From an uncultured Blautia sp. (GTDB lineage Bacteria > Bacillota > Clostridia > Lachnospirales > Lachnospiraceae): DNA of 64,000 nucleotides. How positions within the stretch are numbered: position 1 is the first letter of the stretch; each line of letters starts with the position of its first letter. A model generated the notes under the pieces. It saw nothing but the letters and a program-made list of their open reading frames with translations. It made no database searches and had not been told where the DNA came from. Positions 34,943 to 44,335 of the stretch are shown here, piece after piece. Where the stretch lies: positions 1 to 64,000 of the forward strand of contig CALCDJ010000018.1 of NCBI GenBank assembly GCA_937900135.1, given 5' to 3'. Made by a program: the position numbers and the translations under genes.

Positions 34943-34954
34943 TGAAACGTTTCA
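34943..34954 (+). promoter_or_regulatory. LacI-type operator 2
   Basis: A perfect CG-centred palindrome, TGAAACGTTTCA. Its centre is 75 bp (about seven helical turns) from that of operator 1. It is the likely site for the LacI regulator encoded at 39693. A small hairpin, ATGCACC/GGTGCAT, lies between the two operators. Confidence 0.75.
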
Positions 34955-34995
34955 AAAACACAAAGAAACTTATTTTTTTAAGGAGGACATTTACT

Positions 34996-36273
34996 ATGAA
35001 GAAAAGAATGGTAAGCATTGCAGCAGCTGCCGCACTGGCAGCTACCACCGTTACCTTTGCACCGGCAACCGTATCCGCAGCAGATCCTGTGGAGTTAAGC
35101 ATCTGGGTACATGAGACCGATGCATCGGAAGAAGGAAAGCTGTATGCAGCTCTGGTAGAAGAATTTAACAAGGCAAACGAAGGAAAATATCATGCCACCA
35201 TCACTCAGATTGCAAGAAGCGGGGATGCAGGCGGATACGACGATAAGGTGAATGCAGCAATCTCCAATGGTGGTCTTCCCGATGTATTTACTGTAGATGG
35301 AGTAACTGTTGCACAGTACGCAGATGCATCTGCCATTGTTCCAATTGAAGAATACTTTACAGAAGAAGAATTAAGTGATTTCAACCCGTCTATTATTCAG
35401 CAGGGAACTTACCAGGATGAGTTATATACACTTGGCGCCATGGACTCCTCTGTGGGAATTTTCTACAACAAGGATATGTTTGAAAAGGCAGGAATTGAAC
35501 CGGCTACTCCAGAAGATCCATGGACTTTACAGGAACTGGAAGATGCAGCAGCGAAGCTGACTACAGACGATTGCTTTGGAATCACCATGTCTCTGGATGC
35601 CAAGGATGAAACTGTGATCTATTTCTTCCTTCCGCTGATTTATTCTCAGGGAAGCAACGTACTGGATGAAGATGGAGAAACAGCAGAAGGCTTCTTAAAC
35701 GGAGATGCAACCAAGAATGTATTTAACTGGATCAAAGAAATGGTGGACAATGGATATGCAAGCGCCACACCTGCAGAGAACAGCTTTGAACTGGGACAGG
35801 CGGCCATGGCGCTGACTGGTTCCTGGGAACCTGGAAACCTTGCAAAATTTGATATCAACTGGGGCCTGATGCCAATGGCAGTTTACGATGAAGAATCAGA
35901 ACCGGCATCTGCCTGCGGTTCCTGGACATTTGCCATGAGCAGCAACTGTTCCGATGAGAAAAAAGAAGGCGCAGCAGAACTGATTCGTTTTATGACCAGC
36001 ACAGATGCAGGAAAGAGAATGTATGAAGCCAATGCAATGCCACCTTCCAGAGGAACTGCATTTGATGAAATCGAAGCATTTAACGAAGAACCGTTAAGCG
36101 TATTCAGCTATCAGCTTCAGAATACCTCCAAGGCAAGACCGGTTTCCATTTATTACTCCATGCTTAGCAATCAGTTTGCAACAGCAATGCAGAATGTACT
36201 CACAGGAATGGATGTGGAGGAAGCCCTGGATCAGGCTGTAGAACAGTACAATTTCCAGGCAGATATTTACTAA
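34996..36273 (+). CDS. ABC-transporter sugar-binding protein (fructooligosaccharide type)
   Basis: 425 residues, family 1 extracellular binding protein. Signal peptide MKKRMVSIAAAAALAATTVT then FAPATVSAADP; mature domain begins VELSIWVHETDASEEGKLYA. There is no Cys at the cleavage site, so no lipoprotein anchor is visible, unlike most Gram-positive binding proteins. It delivers sugar to the two permeases downstream; the GH32 gene in the operon suggests sucrose or fructans. No ATPase gene is present; a shared MsmK-like ATPase elsewhere is likely. AAGGAGG precedes ATG 34996. Confidence 0.85.
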   Translation: MKKRMVSIAAAAALAATTVTFAPATVSAADPVELSIWVHETDASEEGKLYAALVEEFNKANEGKYHATITQIARSGDAGGYDDKVNAAISNGGLPDVFTVDGVTVAQYADASAIVPIEEYFTEEELSDFNPSIIQQGTYQDELYTLGAMDSSVGIFYNKDMFEKAGIEPATPEDPWTLQELEDAAAKLTTDDCFGITMSLDAKDETVIYFFLPLIYSQGSNVLDEDGETAEGFLNGDATKNVFNWIKEMVDNGYASATPAENSFELGQAAMALTGSWEPGNLAKFDINWGLMPMAVYDEESEPASACGSWTFAMSSNCSDEKKEGAAELIRFMTSTDAGKRMYEANAMPPSRGTAFDEIEAFNEEPLSVFSYQLQNTSKARPVSIYYSMLSNQFATAMQNVLTGMDVEEALDQAVEQYNFQADIY

Positions 36274-36290
36274 TCAAGAAAAAAAGACGT

Positions 36291-36320
36291 CAGGGGCTGC
36301 TGAACATGCAGCAGCCTCTG
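36291..36320 (+). other. Intercistronic hairpin after the binding-protein gene
   Basis: A twelve-pair stem CAGGGGCTGCTG/CAGCAGCCTCTG with a six-base loop and no T-run. Such hairpins protect the 3' end of the binding-protein mRNA and raise its level over the permeases. Confidence 0.6.
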
Positions 36321-36340
36321 ATGATGCGAGGAGGGAAAAT

Positions 36341-37231
36341 ATGAAACCGGCAAAGAAAAAAATGACAAAAGAAGCCTGGACAGGTCTGGCATTTATTACA
36401 CCTGCCCTGATCCTTCTGTTTGTGTTTCTGTTTATTCCGTTTTTTATGACGGTTGGTTACAGTTTCACCAATTATAATATTCTGAAACCAGATCGAATGG
36501 AATTTGTAGGTCTTAAGAATTTTATCAGACTGACACAGGATACCGTATTCTTAAAAAGTATTGTAAACACCTTTGTCTTTGTAATCTTGGTAGTTCCTCT
36601 TCAGGTATGCCTGGCCCTGGGGCTGGCGCTTCTGGTAAACCGGAAACTGAAAGGAATTTCTGTTTACAGACTGGCATTCTTTGCCCCAACCGTTCTCTCT
36701 CTGGTCGTTGTTTCTATTTTATGGACTTATATTTACAATCCCAATAATGGATTGTTGAATTCCCTGCTGGGAAGCGTGGGAATTGGCCCCTTTAAATTTT
36801 TGAATGATCCCAAGACCGCAATGCTTTGTATTGTTATTCTGTCTGCATGGCAGGGCTGTGGATTCCAGATGATGATTTTCCTTTCCGGACTTCAGGATAT
36901 TCCCAAGCATCTTTATGAGGCAGCAGCAGTGGATGGAGCAACAAAATGGCATCAGTTCTGGCATATCACCATTCCGGGACTGAGGAATATCACAGTGTTT
37001 ATTTCTTTGTCAATTGTAGTCAGCGCATTCCAGCTGATCATTCAGCCCATGATGATGACTGCGGGAGGTCCTCAGAATTCCACCATGACCATTGTATACG
37101 AAATTTATCAGACTGGTTTCAAATACAATAAGATGGGATATGGTTCTGCCATGGCATTGGTATTTACTGTGATGGTACTGATTCTCACATTGATTCAGAA
37201 CAAACTGACAAATAAGAGCAATGAAGATTAA
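36341..37231 (+). CDS. ABC sugar transporter permease (MalF/UgpA type)
   Basis: 296 residues, six membrane segments. The cytoplasmic EAA loop is LYEAAAVDGATKWHQFWHIT followed by IPG. It forms the membrane channel with the next permease for a sugar imported by the 34996 binding protein. It begins after GAGGAGG and ends 13 bp before the next ATG. Confidence 0.9.
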   Translation: MKPAKKKMTKEAWTGLAFITPALILLFVFLFIPFFMTVGYSFTNYNILKPDRMEFVGLKNFIRLTQDTVFLKSIVNTFVFVILVVPLQVCLALGLALLVNRKLKGISVYRLAFFAPTVLSLVVVSILWTYIYNPNNGLLNSLLGSVGIGPFKFLNDPKTAMLCIVILSAWQGCGFQMMIFLSGLQDIPKHLYEAAAVDGATKWHQFWHITIPGLRNITVFISLSIVVSAFQLIIQPMMMTAGGPQNSTMTIVYEIYQTGFKYNKMGYGSAMALVFTVMVLILTLIQNKLTNKSNED

Positions 37232-37244
37232 GAGGAGGGAAAAA

Positions 37245-38090
37245 ATGGAGACAAAAGTATCGTTACCGAAAAAAATAGGGATGTACCTCATGTTGACTGT
37301 GATCGCACTGATCTTCATGTTCCCTCTGATCTGGATGGTTGTTTCTTCTTTTAAAGATGATGCTATGATTTTCTCAGACATTACAAGTCTGAAAGCGTTT
37401 TTACCGGCTTTTAAAGAAGATGTGTTTTTTAACTATAGAGAAGTAATGAACCGCCTTCCCCTTGTTCAGGCGATGTTAAATTCTTTCAGCTATATTATTG
37501 TAATCATTGCGCTGGGACTGGTTGTGAATTCCATGGCAGGTTATGCCTTTGCCAGACTGCATTTTCCTAAGAAAAACCTGATTTTTTCCATTATCCTGGG
37601 TGTTATGATTATACCGGCGCAGACAGTTATGCTTCCTCAGTTTTCCATTATCTACAAGATGGGGCTTTCCAATTCTTATCTGGCTTTGATTCTTCCGGCA
37701 ATTGCAAGTCCTATGTATATTTTTCTGTTTCGACAGAATTTCATGGGAATTCCGGAGAGCATTGAAGAAGCGGCAAAACTGGATGGCGCAAGCGCATTCC
37801 GAACCTTTTTCCAGCTGATTATGCCCCTGGCCAAACCGGTATATGCTACCGTAGCGATCCTTGTTTTTATTGCGTACTGGAATGATTTCGTATGGCCGGT
37901 TATGGTGATTTCTGATTCCGGTAAACAGACCATTCAGATGGCTTTGAGCAGTCTGTTTAGTATTCAGCCGGTAAATTATGGCAATGTGATGGCAGGACTT
38001 ACCATTGTTACCATTCCGGTACTGATTATTTTCCTGAGCCTTCAGAAATATTATGTGGCAGGAATTGCATCTACAGGTGCAAAGAACTAG
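37245..38090 (+). CDS. ABC sugar transporter permease (MalG/UgpE type)
   Basis: 281 residues, six membrane segments. EAA loop is IEEAAKLDGASAFRTFFQLI followed by MPLAKP. It pairs with the preceding permease. ATG 37245 with GAGGAGG (37233-37238) is taken over the ATG at 37221, which overlaps the preceding gene and lacks a site. Confidence 0.9.
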   Translation: METKVSLPKKIGMYLMLTVIALIFMFPLIWMVVSSFKDDAMIFSDITSLKAFLPAFKEDVFFNYREVMNRLPLVQAMLNSFSYIIVIIALGLVVNSMAGYAFARLHFPKKNLIFSIILGVMIIPAQTVMLPQFSIIYKMGLSNSYLALILPAIASPMYIFLFRQNFMGIPESIEEAAKLDGASAFRTFFQLIMPLAKPVYATVAILVFIAYWNDFVWPVMVISDSGKQTIQMALSSLFSIQPVNYGNVMAGLTIVTIPVLIIFLSLQKYYVAGIASTGAKN

Positions 38091-38107
38091 TAGAAAGGTT
38101 GAGAAAA

Positions 38108-39655
38108 ATGCAGATAAGAATTGATAAGCCATATTTATGGATTCCCACAGATAAACATGAGAGAGAAGAAAAACTGCATTTTTATCTGGACGGAGAAAAA
38201 ATCCATGAGGCAGATATTTGTCTTGGAACAAAAGAAAAGGGATATATGACCTATATGGATGTTCATAAATATCTTGGAAAGACCGTGGAAATCCAATGTG
38301 GCAGTGAAGAGAAATTACAGGAACTGTTTTGCAGCGGGGAGCTTCCAGCAGAGGAGTATCCATATCGCCCCTTACTGCACTTTGCTCCCAGAAGCGGCTG
38401 GCATAACGATCCCAATGGGATGATTTACGCCGATGGACGATACCATCTGTTTTACCAGTGGAATCCTTATGGGGTGACCTGGGGGAATATGCACTGGGGA
38501 CATGCAGTAAGTGAAGATCTAAGCACCTGGGAAGATTGGGGTCCTGCCCTTGTTCCGGACAAAAATGGAACCGTGTATTCCGGATGCGCCATTCAGGATC
38601 ATGACAATGTATCCGGACTTGGCAAGGATGCGCTGCTGTTTTATTACACAGCGGCAGGGGGCCGAAATCAGTGGTCAACAGATGAGGGAAATCGGTTCTG
38701 TCAGAGACTGGCCTATTCTCTGGATGGGGGTAAAACTCTGAAGCTGACAGAACATGTATGTGTTCCTTTTGTGGTAAATGAAAACCGGGATCCGAAGGTG
38801 TTCTATCATGAGGAAAGCCAGGGATACATCATGATCCTTTATCTGGATGGCAATGCATTTGCCATTTATCGTTCAGACAATCTTCTGGACTGGAAGGAAA
38901 CACAGAAGTTTGAAATTCCTGGAATGTGGGAGTGTCCAGATCTCTTTTCTCTTCCGGTGAAGAACCAGCCAGGGGAAAAACAGTGGGTATTCTGGTCCGC
39001 AGACGGATATTATATGGTTGGGGATTTTGATGGATATCAATTTCTTCCCAGAGAAGAGCGGAAAATGGCATACAGTTCCAGACTTCCCTATGCAGCTCAG
39101 ACTTTTTCCGGTACAGGAGACCGTGTCATCAGTATGGCTTGGCTTCGGATGAAAAACACAAGAGGAAATTACTGTGGCCTTATGTCTCTTCCAACTGTAT
39201 TATCTCTATATAAAGAGACCGATGGATACCGGATCTGCTTTGACCTGGTGGAAGAGCTTTCCAGAAGAGAAGAAGAGTGGAAGACCCTGGATGGTATGGA
39301 AATCTGTTCCAACGGGAAAGGAATTCGTCTCCTTCTGGAATCAGATGGGACACAGACAGGAGAGTGGCGTTTGAACCTTGGAAAACTCCGTGTCAGTGTG
39401 GACTTTACAAATGGAAGTATCTGCGCTCTTCAGGAGGATGGCTGGACAGTGGCTGCCCAGGCCTTCTTTGAAAAAGAAAAAAAGCAGCAGATTTCTATGA
39501 TCATTGATCAGGAAGCCATTGAATTTTTTGCAGAAGATGGTAAAATCTATGGTGTGGCAGAATTGGAGGAAAACATTCTGGGAAAAAGACTGATTGTGAC
39601 AAGTTCAGAAAGTCCCCGAGTTTCCTGCCGTTGGTGCACATATAAAAATGACTGA
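38108..39655 (+). CDS. GH32 beta-fructofuranosidase / sucrose-6-P hydrolase type
   Basis: 515 residues. After an N-terminal beta domain of about 95 residues come the GH32 motifs: WHNDPNG (nucleophile Asp), ENRDPKVFYH (transition-state Asp) and MWECPDLF (acid/base Glu). A C-terminal beta-sandwich completes the enzyme. No signal peptide, so it hydrolyses imported sucrose or short fructans inside the cell. The operon has an ABC importer and no PTS, so free rather than phosphorylated sugars are expected. ATG 38108 with AAAGG upstream is chosen over TTG 38099. Confidence 0.9.
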   Translation: MQIRIDKPYLWIPTDKHEREEKLHFYLDGEKIHEADICLGTKEKGYMTYMDVHKYLGKTVEIQCGSEEKLQELFCSGELPAEEYPYRPLLHFAPRSGWHNDPNGMIYADGRYHLFYQWNPYGVTWGNMHWGHAVSEDLSTWEDWGPALVPDKNGTVYSGCAIQDHDNVSGLGKDALLFYYTAAGGRNQWSTDEGNRFCQRLAYSLDGGKTLKLTEHVCVPFVVNENRDPKVFYHEESQGYIMILYLDGNAFAIYRSDNLLDWKETQKFEIPGMWECPDLFSLPVKNQPGEKQWVFWSADGYYMVGDFDGYQFLPREERKMAYSSRLPYAAQTFSGTGDRVISMAWLRMKNTRGNYCGLMSLPTVLSLYKETDGYRICFDLVEELSRREEEWKTLDGMEICSNGKGIRLLLESDGTQTGEWRLNLGKLRVSVDFTNGSICALQEDGWTVAAQAFFEKEKKQQISMIIDQEAIEFFAEDGKIYGVAELEENILGKRLIVTSSESPRVSCRWCTYKND

Positions 39656-39692
39656 AAAATCAGAGGATTTTGGAATCTAGTTGGAGAGTTTT

Positions 39693-40691
39693 ATGGCGAC
39701 AATTAAGGATGTAGCTTTGGATGCAGGAGTGGCAGTAGGTACGGTATCCAAGGTGATCAATGGACAATATGTAAGTGAAAAAAACAGGCAGAAGGTGGAA
39801 GCGTCTATTAAGAAGCTAGGGTATCAGATGAATTATTACGCCCGTGGACTGAAGACCCAAAGAACCAATACCGTGGCAGCGATTGTGCCGGATATTGTGA
39901 ATCCCTTTTTTGCAATCTGGGTTTATCATATTGAACAGGAGCTTTATCGCCATGGATATAAAATGCTGCTTTGCAGTACACAGGGAACAGTAGAAAAAGA
40001 AGCCGATTATTTTAAGATGGCATCTCAGAATAAAGTGGATGGAATTATCTGTGTTACGTATCGGGATGCAGATTCTTATGTAAGTGAAGAAATTCCTATT
40101 ATTTCCCTGGACCGTCATTTTGAGAAGCGGGTAAGCTGTATTGCTTCTGATAATTATCATGGAGGGGAGCTGGCAGCAGAGAAGATGATTTCCACAGGAA
40201 GCCGGAATCTTTTGTATCTTAGAACCGGTTCGCCCACAGGAGAAACCATGAAAAGGGGTCTTGGCTTTACCGATGTGTGTAAAGCAAAGGGGATTCCCTG
40301 CCAGACATTGGATTTGGGAGATGATTTTGATCTCTTTGAGGATGGAGCAAGTTCCATTGATGAAGTTATCTGTGATTTTCTGGTGGCAGCCAGACGATCT
40401 GGAAAAATGCGCTATGACGGAATTTATACCAGTACAGATTCTCTGGCCTATATTCTTCACCGGCAGATGCAGAAGCTGGGAATTCCTGTTCCAGAAGAGG
40501 TGCAGATTGTAGGGCATGATGGGATTCGGTGGATGAACAGAGGCGGATATATGGTATCCACCATTGTGCAGCCCATTGAAGAAATGGCAAAAAAAAGTGT
40601 GGAACTGATTTTGAAAAAAATTCAGGGAGAAGAGATAGATACTCTGACGATTCTGCCGGTACGTTTTGCAGATGGAGGAACAACAAGATAA
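39693..40691 (+). CDS. LacI-family repressor of the fructan operon
   Basis: 332 residues: LacI helix-turn-helix (ATIKDVALDAGVAVGTVSKV) and a periplasmic-binding-protein-like ligand domain. As the last gene of the operon it probably binds the two CG-centred operators at 34867 and 34943 and releases them with a sugar inducer. ATG 39693 fits the family start; GGAG at 39682-39685 lies upstream. Confidence 0.88.
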   Translation: MATIKDVALDAGVAVGTVSKVINGQYVSEKNRQKVEASIKKLGYQMNYYARGLKTQRTNTVAAIVPDIVNPFFAIWVYHIEQELYRHGYKMLLCSTQGTVEKEADYFKMASQNKVDGIICVTYRDADSYVSEEIPIISLDRHFEKRVSCIASDNYHGGELAAEKMISTGSRNLLYLRTGSPTGETMKRGLGFTDVCKAKGIPCQTLDLGDDFDLFEDGASSIDEVICDFLVAARRSGKMRYDGIYTSTDSLAYILHRQMQKLGIPVPEEVQIVGHDGIRWMNRGGYMVSTIVQPIEEMAKKSVELILKKIQGEEIDTLTILPVRFADGGTTR

Positions 40692-40750
40692 AAAAAGATG
40701 CATCTTTGCTTGAAAAACAGCAGAGGATGCATCTTTTTTTGTCAGACAGA
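40692..40750. terminator. Bidirectional terminator
   Basis: AAAAAAGATGCATC (40691-40704) pairs with GATGCATCTTTTTTT (40736-40750). T-runs are available on both strands, serving the convergent LacI and PHP genes. Confidence 0.85.
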
Positions 40751-40751
40751 A

Positions 40752-41468
40752 TCAGATATGTTCCTGGAGAAAAACTTTCAGGCGCGGTAGCTGGTTGTTA
40801 TAAATCAGATGCTCTGGAAACATTGCCTGATGTACAAATTCTGAGCTGTAGGTGAAATCACCAATATGCTGGATGCCATGGCTGTCGCTGGAAAGAAGGA
40901 TTGGCGCCTGATATTTGATACAGCAGGACAAAAGCTCCAGATTGTTGGCTGAAGTATCTCCCCGGTAACCATAGGGAGCCAGGGACGCCTCATTAATTTC
41001 CAGAAGTACATAGTGTTCTTTTGCACAGGCAACCAGAGTATCGTAATCCACAGGATAAAGGGGATGGTCACAGTGACCAAGAAGTTTGACATGGGGATTT
41101 TCCATGGCTCTGGTGAATGCCTGGGTATTTTCTGCACAGGAGCCGGGTCTGTAATTCTGGGCATGCATACTGGCGATGGCATAATCCAGCTGCTCAAGAA
41201 GTTCGTCTCCAAGGTCCAGAGTACCGTTGGAATCCAAAATATTCAGTTCCGCTCCATATAATAAATCAATTCCAAATCGCTTTTTGGGAGAAAAGGTCAG
41301 GCTGCGAAAATAGGAAGGGGTACCGGCGCCCAGAGTAGCAGGGCCGTGGTCTGTGATACCAAGAAGCTTTAAGCCTTTCTGTGCAGCTGCTTTTGCCATA
41401 TGGGATATTGTGCAGGAAGTTCCATGACCGCTTGCAATGGAATGGGTATGCATATCAGAAAGATACAT
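40752..41468 (-). CDS. PHP-domain phosphoesterase (YcdX/HisK-like)
   Basis: 238 residues. Metal-binding motifs DMHTHSIASGHGT (N-terminal), LLGITDHGP, GAELNILD, LGHCDHP and SSDSHG lie in the order of the PHP superfamily. YcdX-type members are phosphatases with three metals; the substrate is unknown. It lies between the convergent fructan operon and the divergent microcompartment operon and has no clear link to either. Confidence 0.8.
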   Translation of the reverse strand: MYLSDMHTHSIASGHGTSCTISHMAKAAAQKGLKLLGITDHGPATLGAGTPSYFRSLTFSPKKRFGIDLLYGAELNILDSNGTLDLGDELLEQLDYAIASMHAQNYRPGSCAENTQAFTRAMENPHVKLLGHCDHPLYPVDYDTLVACAKEHYVLLEINEASLAPYGYRGDTSANNLELLSCCIKYQAPILLSSDSHGIQHIGDFTYSSEFVHQAMFPEHLIYNNQLPRLKVFLQEHI

Positions 41469-41553
41469 CCATTTACGCTCCTTTCTTAAAAAAAGTTCCT
41501 ACGATTTAGTATGACAGAGGAAAAAGTTATTGTCAATACAAAATAAAGGAGAG

Positions 41554-41609
41554 ACAATAAAAACAAAGGAAAAACACATACAAAAACCACAAAAAACCAC
41601 ATAAATAAA
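41554..41609. promoter_or_regulatory. A-rich repeated motif upstream of the BMC promoter
   Basis: ACAATAAAAACAA (41554-41566) is repeated exactly at 45131-45143, upstream of the aldolase promoter. Both are followed by AAAAACCA and CAAAAAC blocks. These are candidate sites for the locus' DeoR regulator, whose family often binds A-rich direct repeats. Confidence 0.45.
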
Positions 41610-41631
41610 AGATGAATTATGTTGGATTTTG

Positions 41632-41660
41632 TTGACATTACCAACCTGGGGCGGTATAAT
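41632..41660 (+). promoter_or_regulatory. Consensus promoter of the glycyl-radical dehydratase gene
   Basis: TTGACA (41632-41637), 17 bp, TATAAT (41655-41660). It matches the sigma-A consensus at all 12 positions. The leader to ATG 41796 is about 130 nt and contains a CAGGCT/AGCCTG hairpin (41722-41739). Such a strong promoter suggests tight repression without substrate. Confidence 0.85.
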
Positions 41661-41795
41661 GAATTTATATGTATACATGGCGGAAGAGGGGAAAACGGGG
41701 AATGCGGATATCCATGAAGGACAGGCTGCGGAGAGCCTGCAAGGTTGGATTTTCTTGTGACTTCTAAATTTTACCCGCTGTGAGAAAGGAGAAAT

Positions 41796-44321
41796 ATGGA
41801 TTCATTTATCCAGACAGATATTCCGAAGACAGCAAGAATTACCAGACTGGTGGATCACCTGTACGAGAATATGCCGGTGATTGAGTCTGCAAGAGCGAAG
41901 CTGATCACAGAATCCTATAAGGAAACCGAAGGGCTTCCCATGATCACCCGTCGTGCCAGGGCCTTTGCCCATATTCTTCGTCATATCCCTATTATTATTC
42001 GTGACGACGAATTAATTGTAGGAAGCAGCACCCTTGCGCCAAGAGGCTGCCAGACCTACCCGGAATTTTCTTTTGAGTGGCTGGAAGCAGAACTGGACAC
42101 GGTGGAAACCAGAAGTGCGGATCCCTTTTATATTGCAGAAGAAACAAAAGAGGAGCTTCGCAAGGTACATACCTACTGGAGGGGAAAGACCACCAGTGAA
42201 CTGGCTACCTCCTACATGGCGCCGGAAGCGATCCGCGCCATTGAGCACAATATTTTTACACCGGGCAACTATTTTTATAATGGTGTTGGCCATGTAACGG
42301 TGAAGTACGAAGAGGTGCTGGCGATCGGTTATGAAGGGATTATGGCCAAAGCTCAGGCAGAACTGGAAAAGTGTCAGGTGGGCGATGGAGATTATGCCAG
42401 ACGTTCCCGCTTCCTGGAGGCAGTGATCTTAAGCTGCCAGGCAGTGATGGAGTATGCGCAGAGATATGCACAGCTTGCTTATCATATGGCTGAAGAATGT
42501 GAAGAGCCAGAGAGAAAGGCAGAACTTCTTCAGATAGCCAGAAACTGCAGCTGTGTTCCGGCGAAGGGGGCTTCTGGTTTTTATGAGGCTTGCCAGTCCT
42601 TCTGGTTTGTACAGCAGTTGATCCAACTGGAGTCCAGCGGTCATTCCATTTCTCCGGGACGTTTTGATCAGTATATGTATCCTTATTATAAGAAGGATCT
42701 GGAGCAGGGAACGATTAGCAGGGAGTTTGCCCAGGAACTGATGGACTGTATCTGGGTGAAACTCAATGATCTGAATAAATGCAGAGACGCGGCTTCAGCA
42801 GAAGGCTTTGCAGGGTACAGTCTGTTTCAGAATCTCATTGCCGGCGGCCAGAATAAGGATGGGGAGGATGTGACCAACGATCTGTCCTTTATGTGTATTC
42901 AGGCATCTATGCATGTACGGCTGCCGCAGCCCTCTCTTTCTGTGAGAGTTTGGAACGGTTCGCCCCATGAATTTCTTATTAAGGCGGCTGAGCTGACCAG
43001 AACAGGAATCGGTCTTCCGGCCTATTATAATGATGAGGTGATCATCCCGGCCTTGCAGAATCGGGGACTTACTCTGGAGGATGCCAGAGAATACAATATC
43101 ATTGGCTGTGTGGAACCACAGAAGGCAGGAAAAACAGAGGGATGGCATGATGCCGCATTCTTTAATATGTGCCGGCCGCTGGAACTTGTATTTTCCAATG
43201 GAATGGATAAGGGAGAACTGGTGGGAATCCGTACCGGTGAAGTTACAGAGATGACCACCTTTGACCAGTTTTATGATGCTTACAAGAAACAGATGGAATA
43301 CTGCATTTCTCTTCTTGTGAATGCGGATAATGCCATTGACGTGGCTCATGCAGAAAGATGTCCTTTGCCATTTTTGTCCAGTATGGTGGATGACTGCTTA
43401 AAAAGAGGAAAAACGGTGCAGGAAGGCGGCGCCGTATATAATTTTACCGGTCCTCAGGGATTTGGAATTGCCAATATGGCAGACTCCCTGTTTGCAGTAA
43501 AGAAACTTGTTTTTGAAGAAAAAAAGATTTCCATGGAGGAACTGAAGGAAGCTCTGATCTGGAACTTTGGAAAAGGACTGGATACACAGAGCCTGCAGGA
43601 TATGACAGAAGGAATCCTCAAGGAATTCGTTCGCCATGGAAAAACTGTGGATGAAGAAACCGTTTCTTCTATTATAAATGTGCTCCGTGACATGCATCCG
43701 GATCAGGAAAAAACAAGGCGTTACGAAGAAATCCATCAGATGCTGGATCAAGTGCCTAAATTTGGAAATGACATTCCGGAAGTGGATTATTTTGCAAGAG
43801 ATGTGGCATACACCTATACCCGTCCTCTTCAGAATTATAAAAACCCAAGAGGAGGACAATTCCAGGCAGGATTATATCCGGTATCAGCGAATGTGCCCCT
43901 GGGAGGACAGACTGGCGCTACGCCAGATGGACGTTATGCCCATACTCCGGTGGCAGATGGAGTTTCCCCATCTGCGGGAAAGGATGTCAATGGTCCTACG
44001 GCAGCAGCAACTTCTGTATCAAGATTGGATCATTTTATCGTATCCAATGGAACATTGTTTAATCAGAAATTCCATCCTTCTGCATTGTCAGGAAGAGAAG
44101 GACTGGAGAAGTTTGTGGCTCTGATCCGTTCTTATTTTGACCAGAAGGGAATGCATATGCAGTTCAACGTTGTGGACAGAGAAACCCTGCTGGACGCACA
44201 GGAGCATCCGGAGAAATATAAACACCTGGTGGTGCGCGTTGCAGGCTATAGCGCGCTGTTTACAACCCTTTCCCGTTCCCTTCAGGATGATATTATCCGA
44301 AGGACGGAGCAGGGATTTTGA
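41796..44321 (+). CDS. B12-independent glycyl radical 1,2-propanediol dehydratase
   Basis: 841 residues, full length for the glycyl radical enzyme family. IIGCVEPQ holds the thiyl Cys438 and catalytic Glu440; GWHDAAFFN gives Asp452, 14 residues after the Cys as in clostridial glycerol dehydratase. GVGHVT holds His166. The C-terminal radical motif RVAGYSA places the radical on Gly817, the position I recall for the Roseburia inulinivorans propanediol dehydratase. It dehydrates 1,2-propanediol to propionaldehyde without cobalamin and is oxygen-sensitive. There is no N-terminal targeting helix. The activase follows 14 bp later. Glycerol as substrate cannot be excluded. Confidence 0.93.
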   Translation: MDSFIQTDIPKTARITRLVDHLYENMPVIESARAKLITESYKETEGLPMITRRARAFAHILRHIPIIIRDDELIVGSSTLAPRGCQTYPEFSFEWLEAELDTVETRSADPFYIAEETKEELRKVHTYWRGKTTSELATSYMAPEAIRAIEHNIFTPGNYFYNGVGHVTVKYEEVLAIGYEGIMAKAQAELEKCQVGDGDYARRSRFLEAVILSCQAVMEYAQRYAQLAYHMAEECEEPERKAELLQIARNCSCVPAKGASGFYEACQSFWFVQQLIQLESSGHSISPGRFDQYMYPYYKKDLEQGTISREFAQELMDCIWVKLNDLNKCRDAASAEGFAGYSLFQNLIAGGQNKDGEDVTNDLSFMCIQASMHVRLPQPSLSVRVWNGSPHEFLIKAAELTRTGIGLPAYYNDEVIIPALQNRGLTLEDAREYNIIGCVEPQKAGKTEGWHDAAFFNMCRPLELVFSNGMDKGELVGIRTGEVTEMTTFDQFYDAYKKQMEYCISLLVNADNAIDVAHAERCPLPFLSSMVDDCLKRGKTVQEGGAVYNFTGPQGFGIANMADSLFAVKKLVFEEKKISMEELKEALIWNFGKGLDTQSLQDMTEGILKEFVRHGKTVDEETVSSIINVLRDMHPDQEKTRRYEEIHQMLDQVPKFGNDIPEVDYFARDVAYTYTRPLQNYKNPRGGQFQAGLYPVSANVPLGGQTGATPDGRYAHTPVADGVSPSAGKDVNGPTAAATSVSRLDHFIVSNGTLFNQKFHPSALSGREGLEKFVALIRSYFDQKGMHMQFNVVDRETLLDAQEHPEKYKHLVVRVAGYSALFTTLSRSLQDDIIRRTEQGF

Positions 44322-44335
44322 AGAAAGGGATAATC

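Noticed and set aside
37476..38678. 400-codon antisense frame across the permease and GH32 genes
   Set aside because: It crosses two well-supported genes and shows no protein family features.
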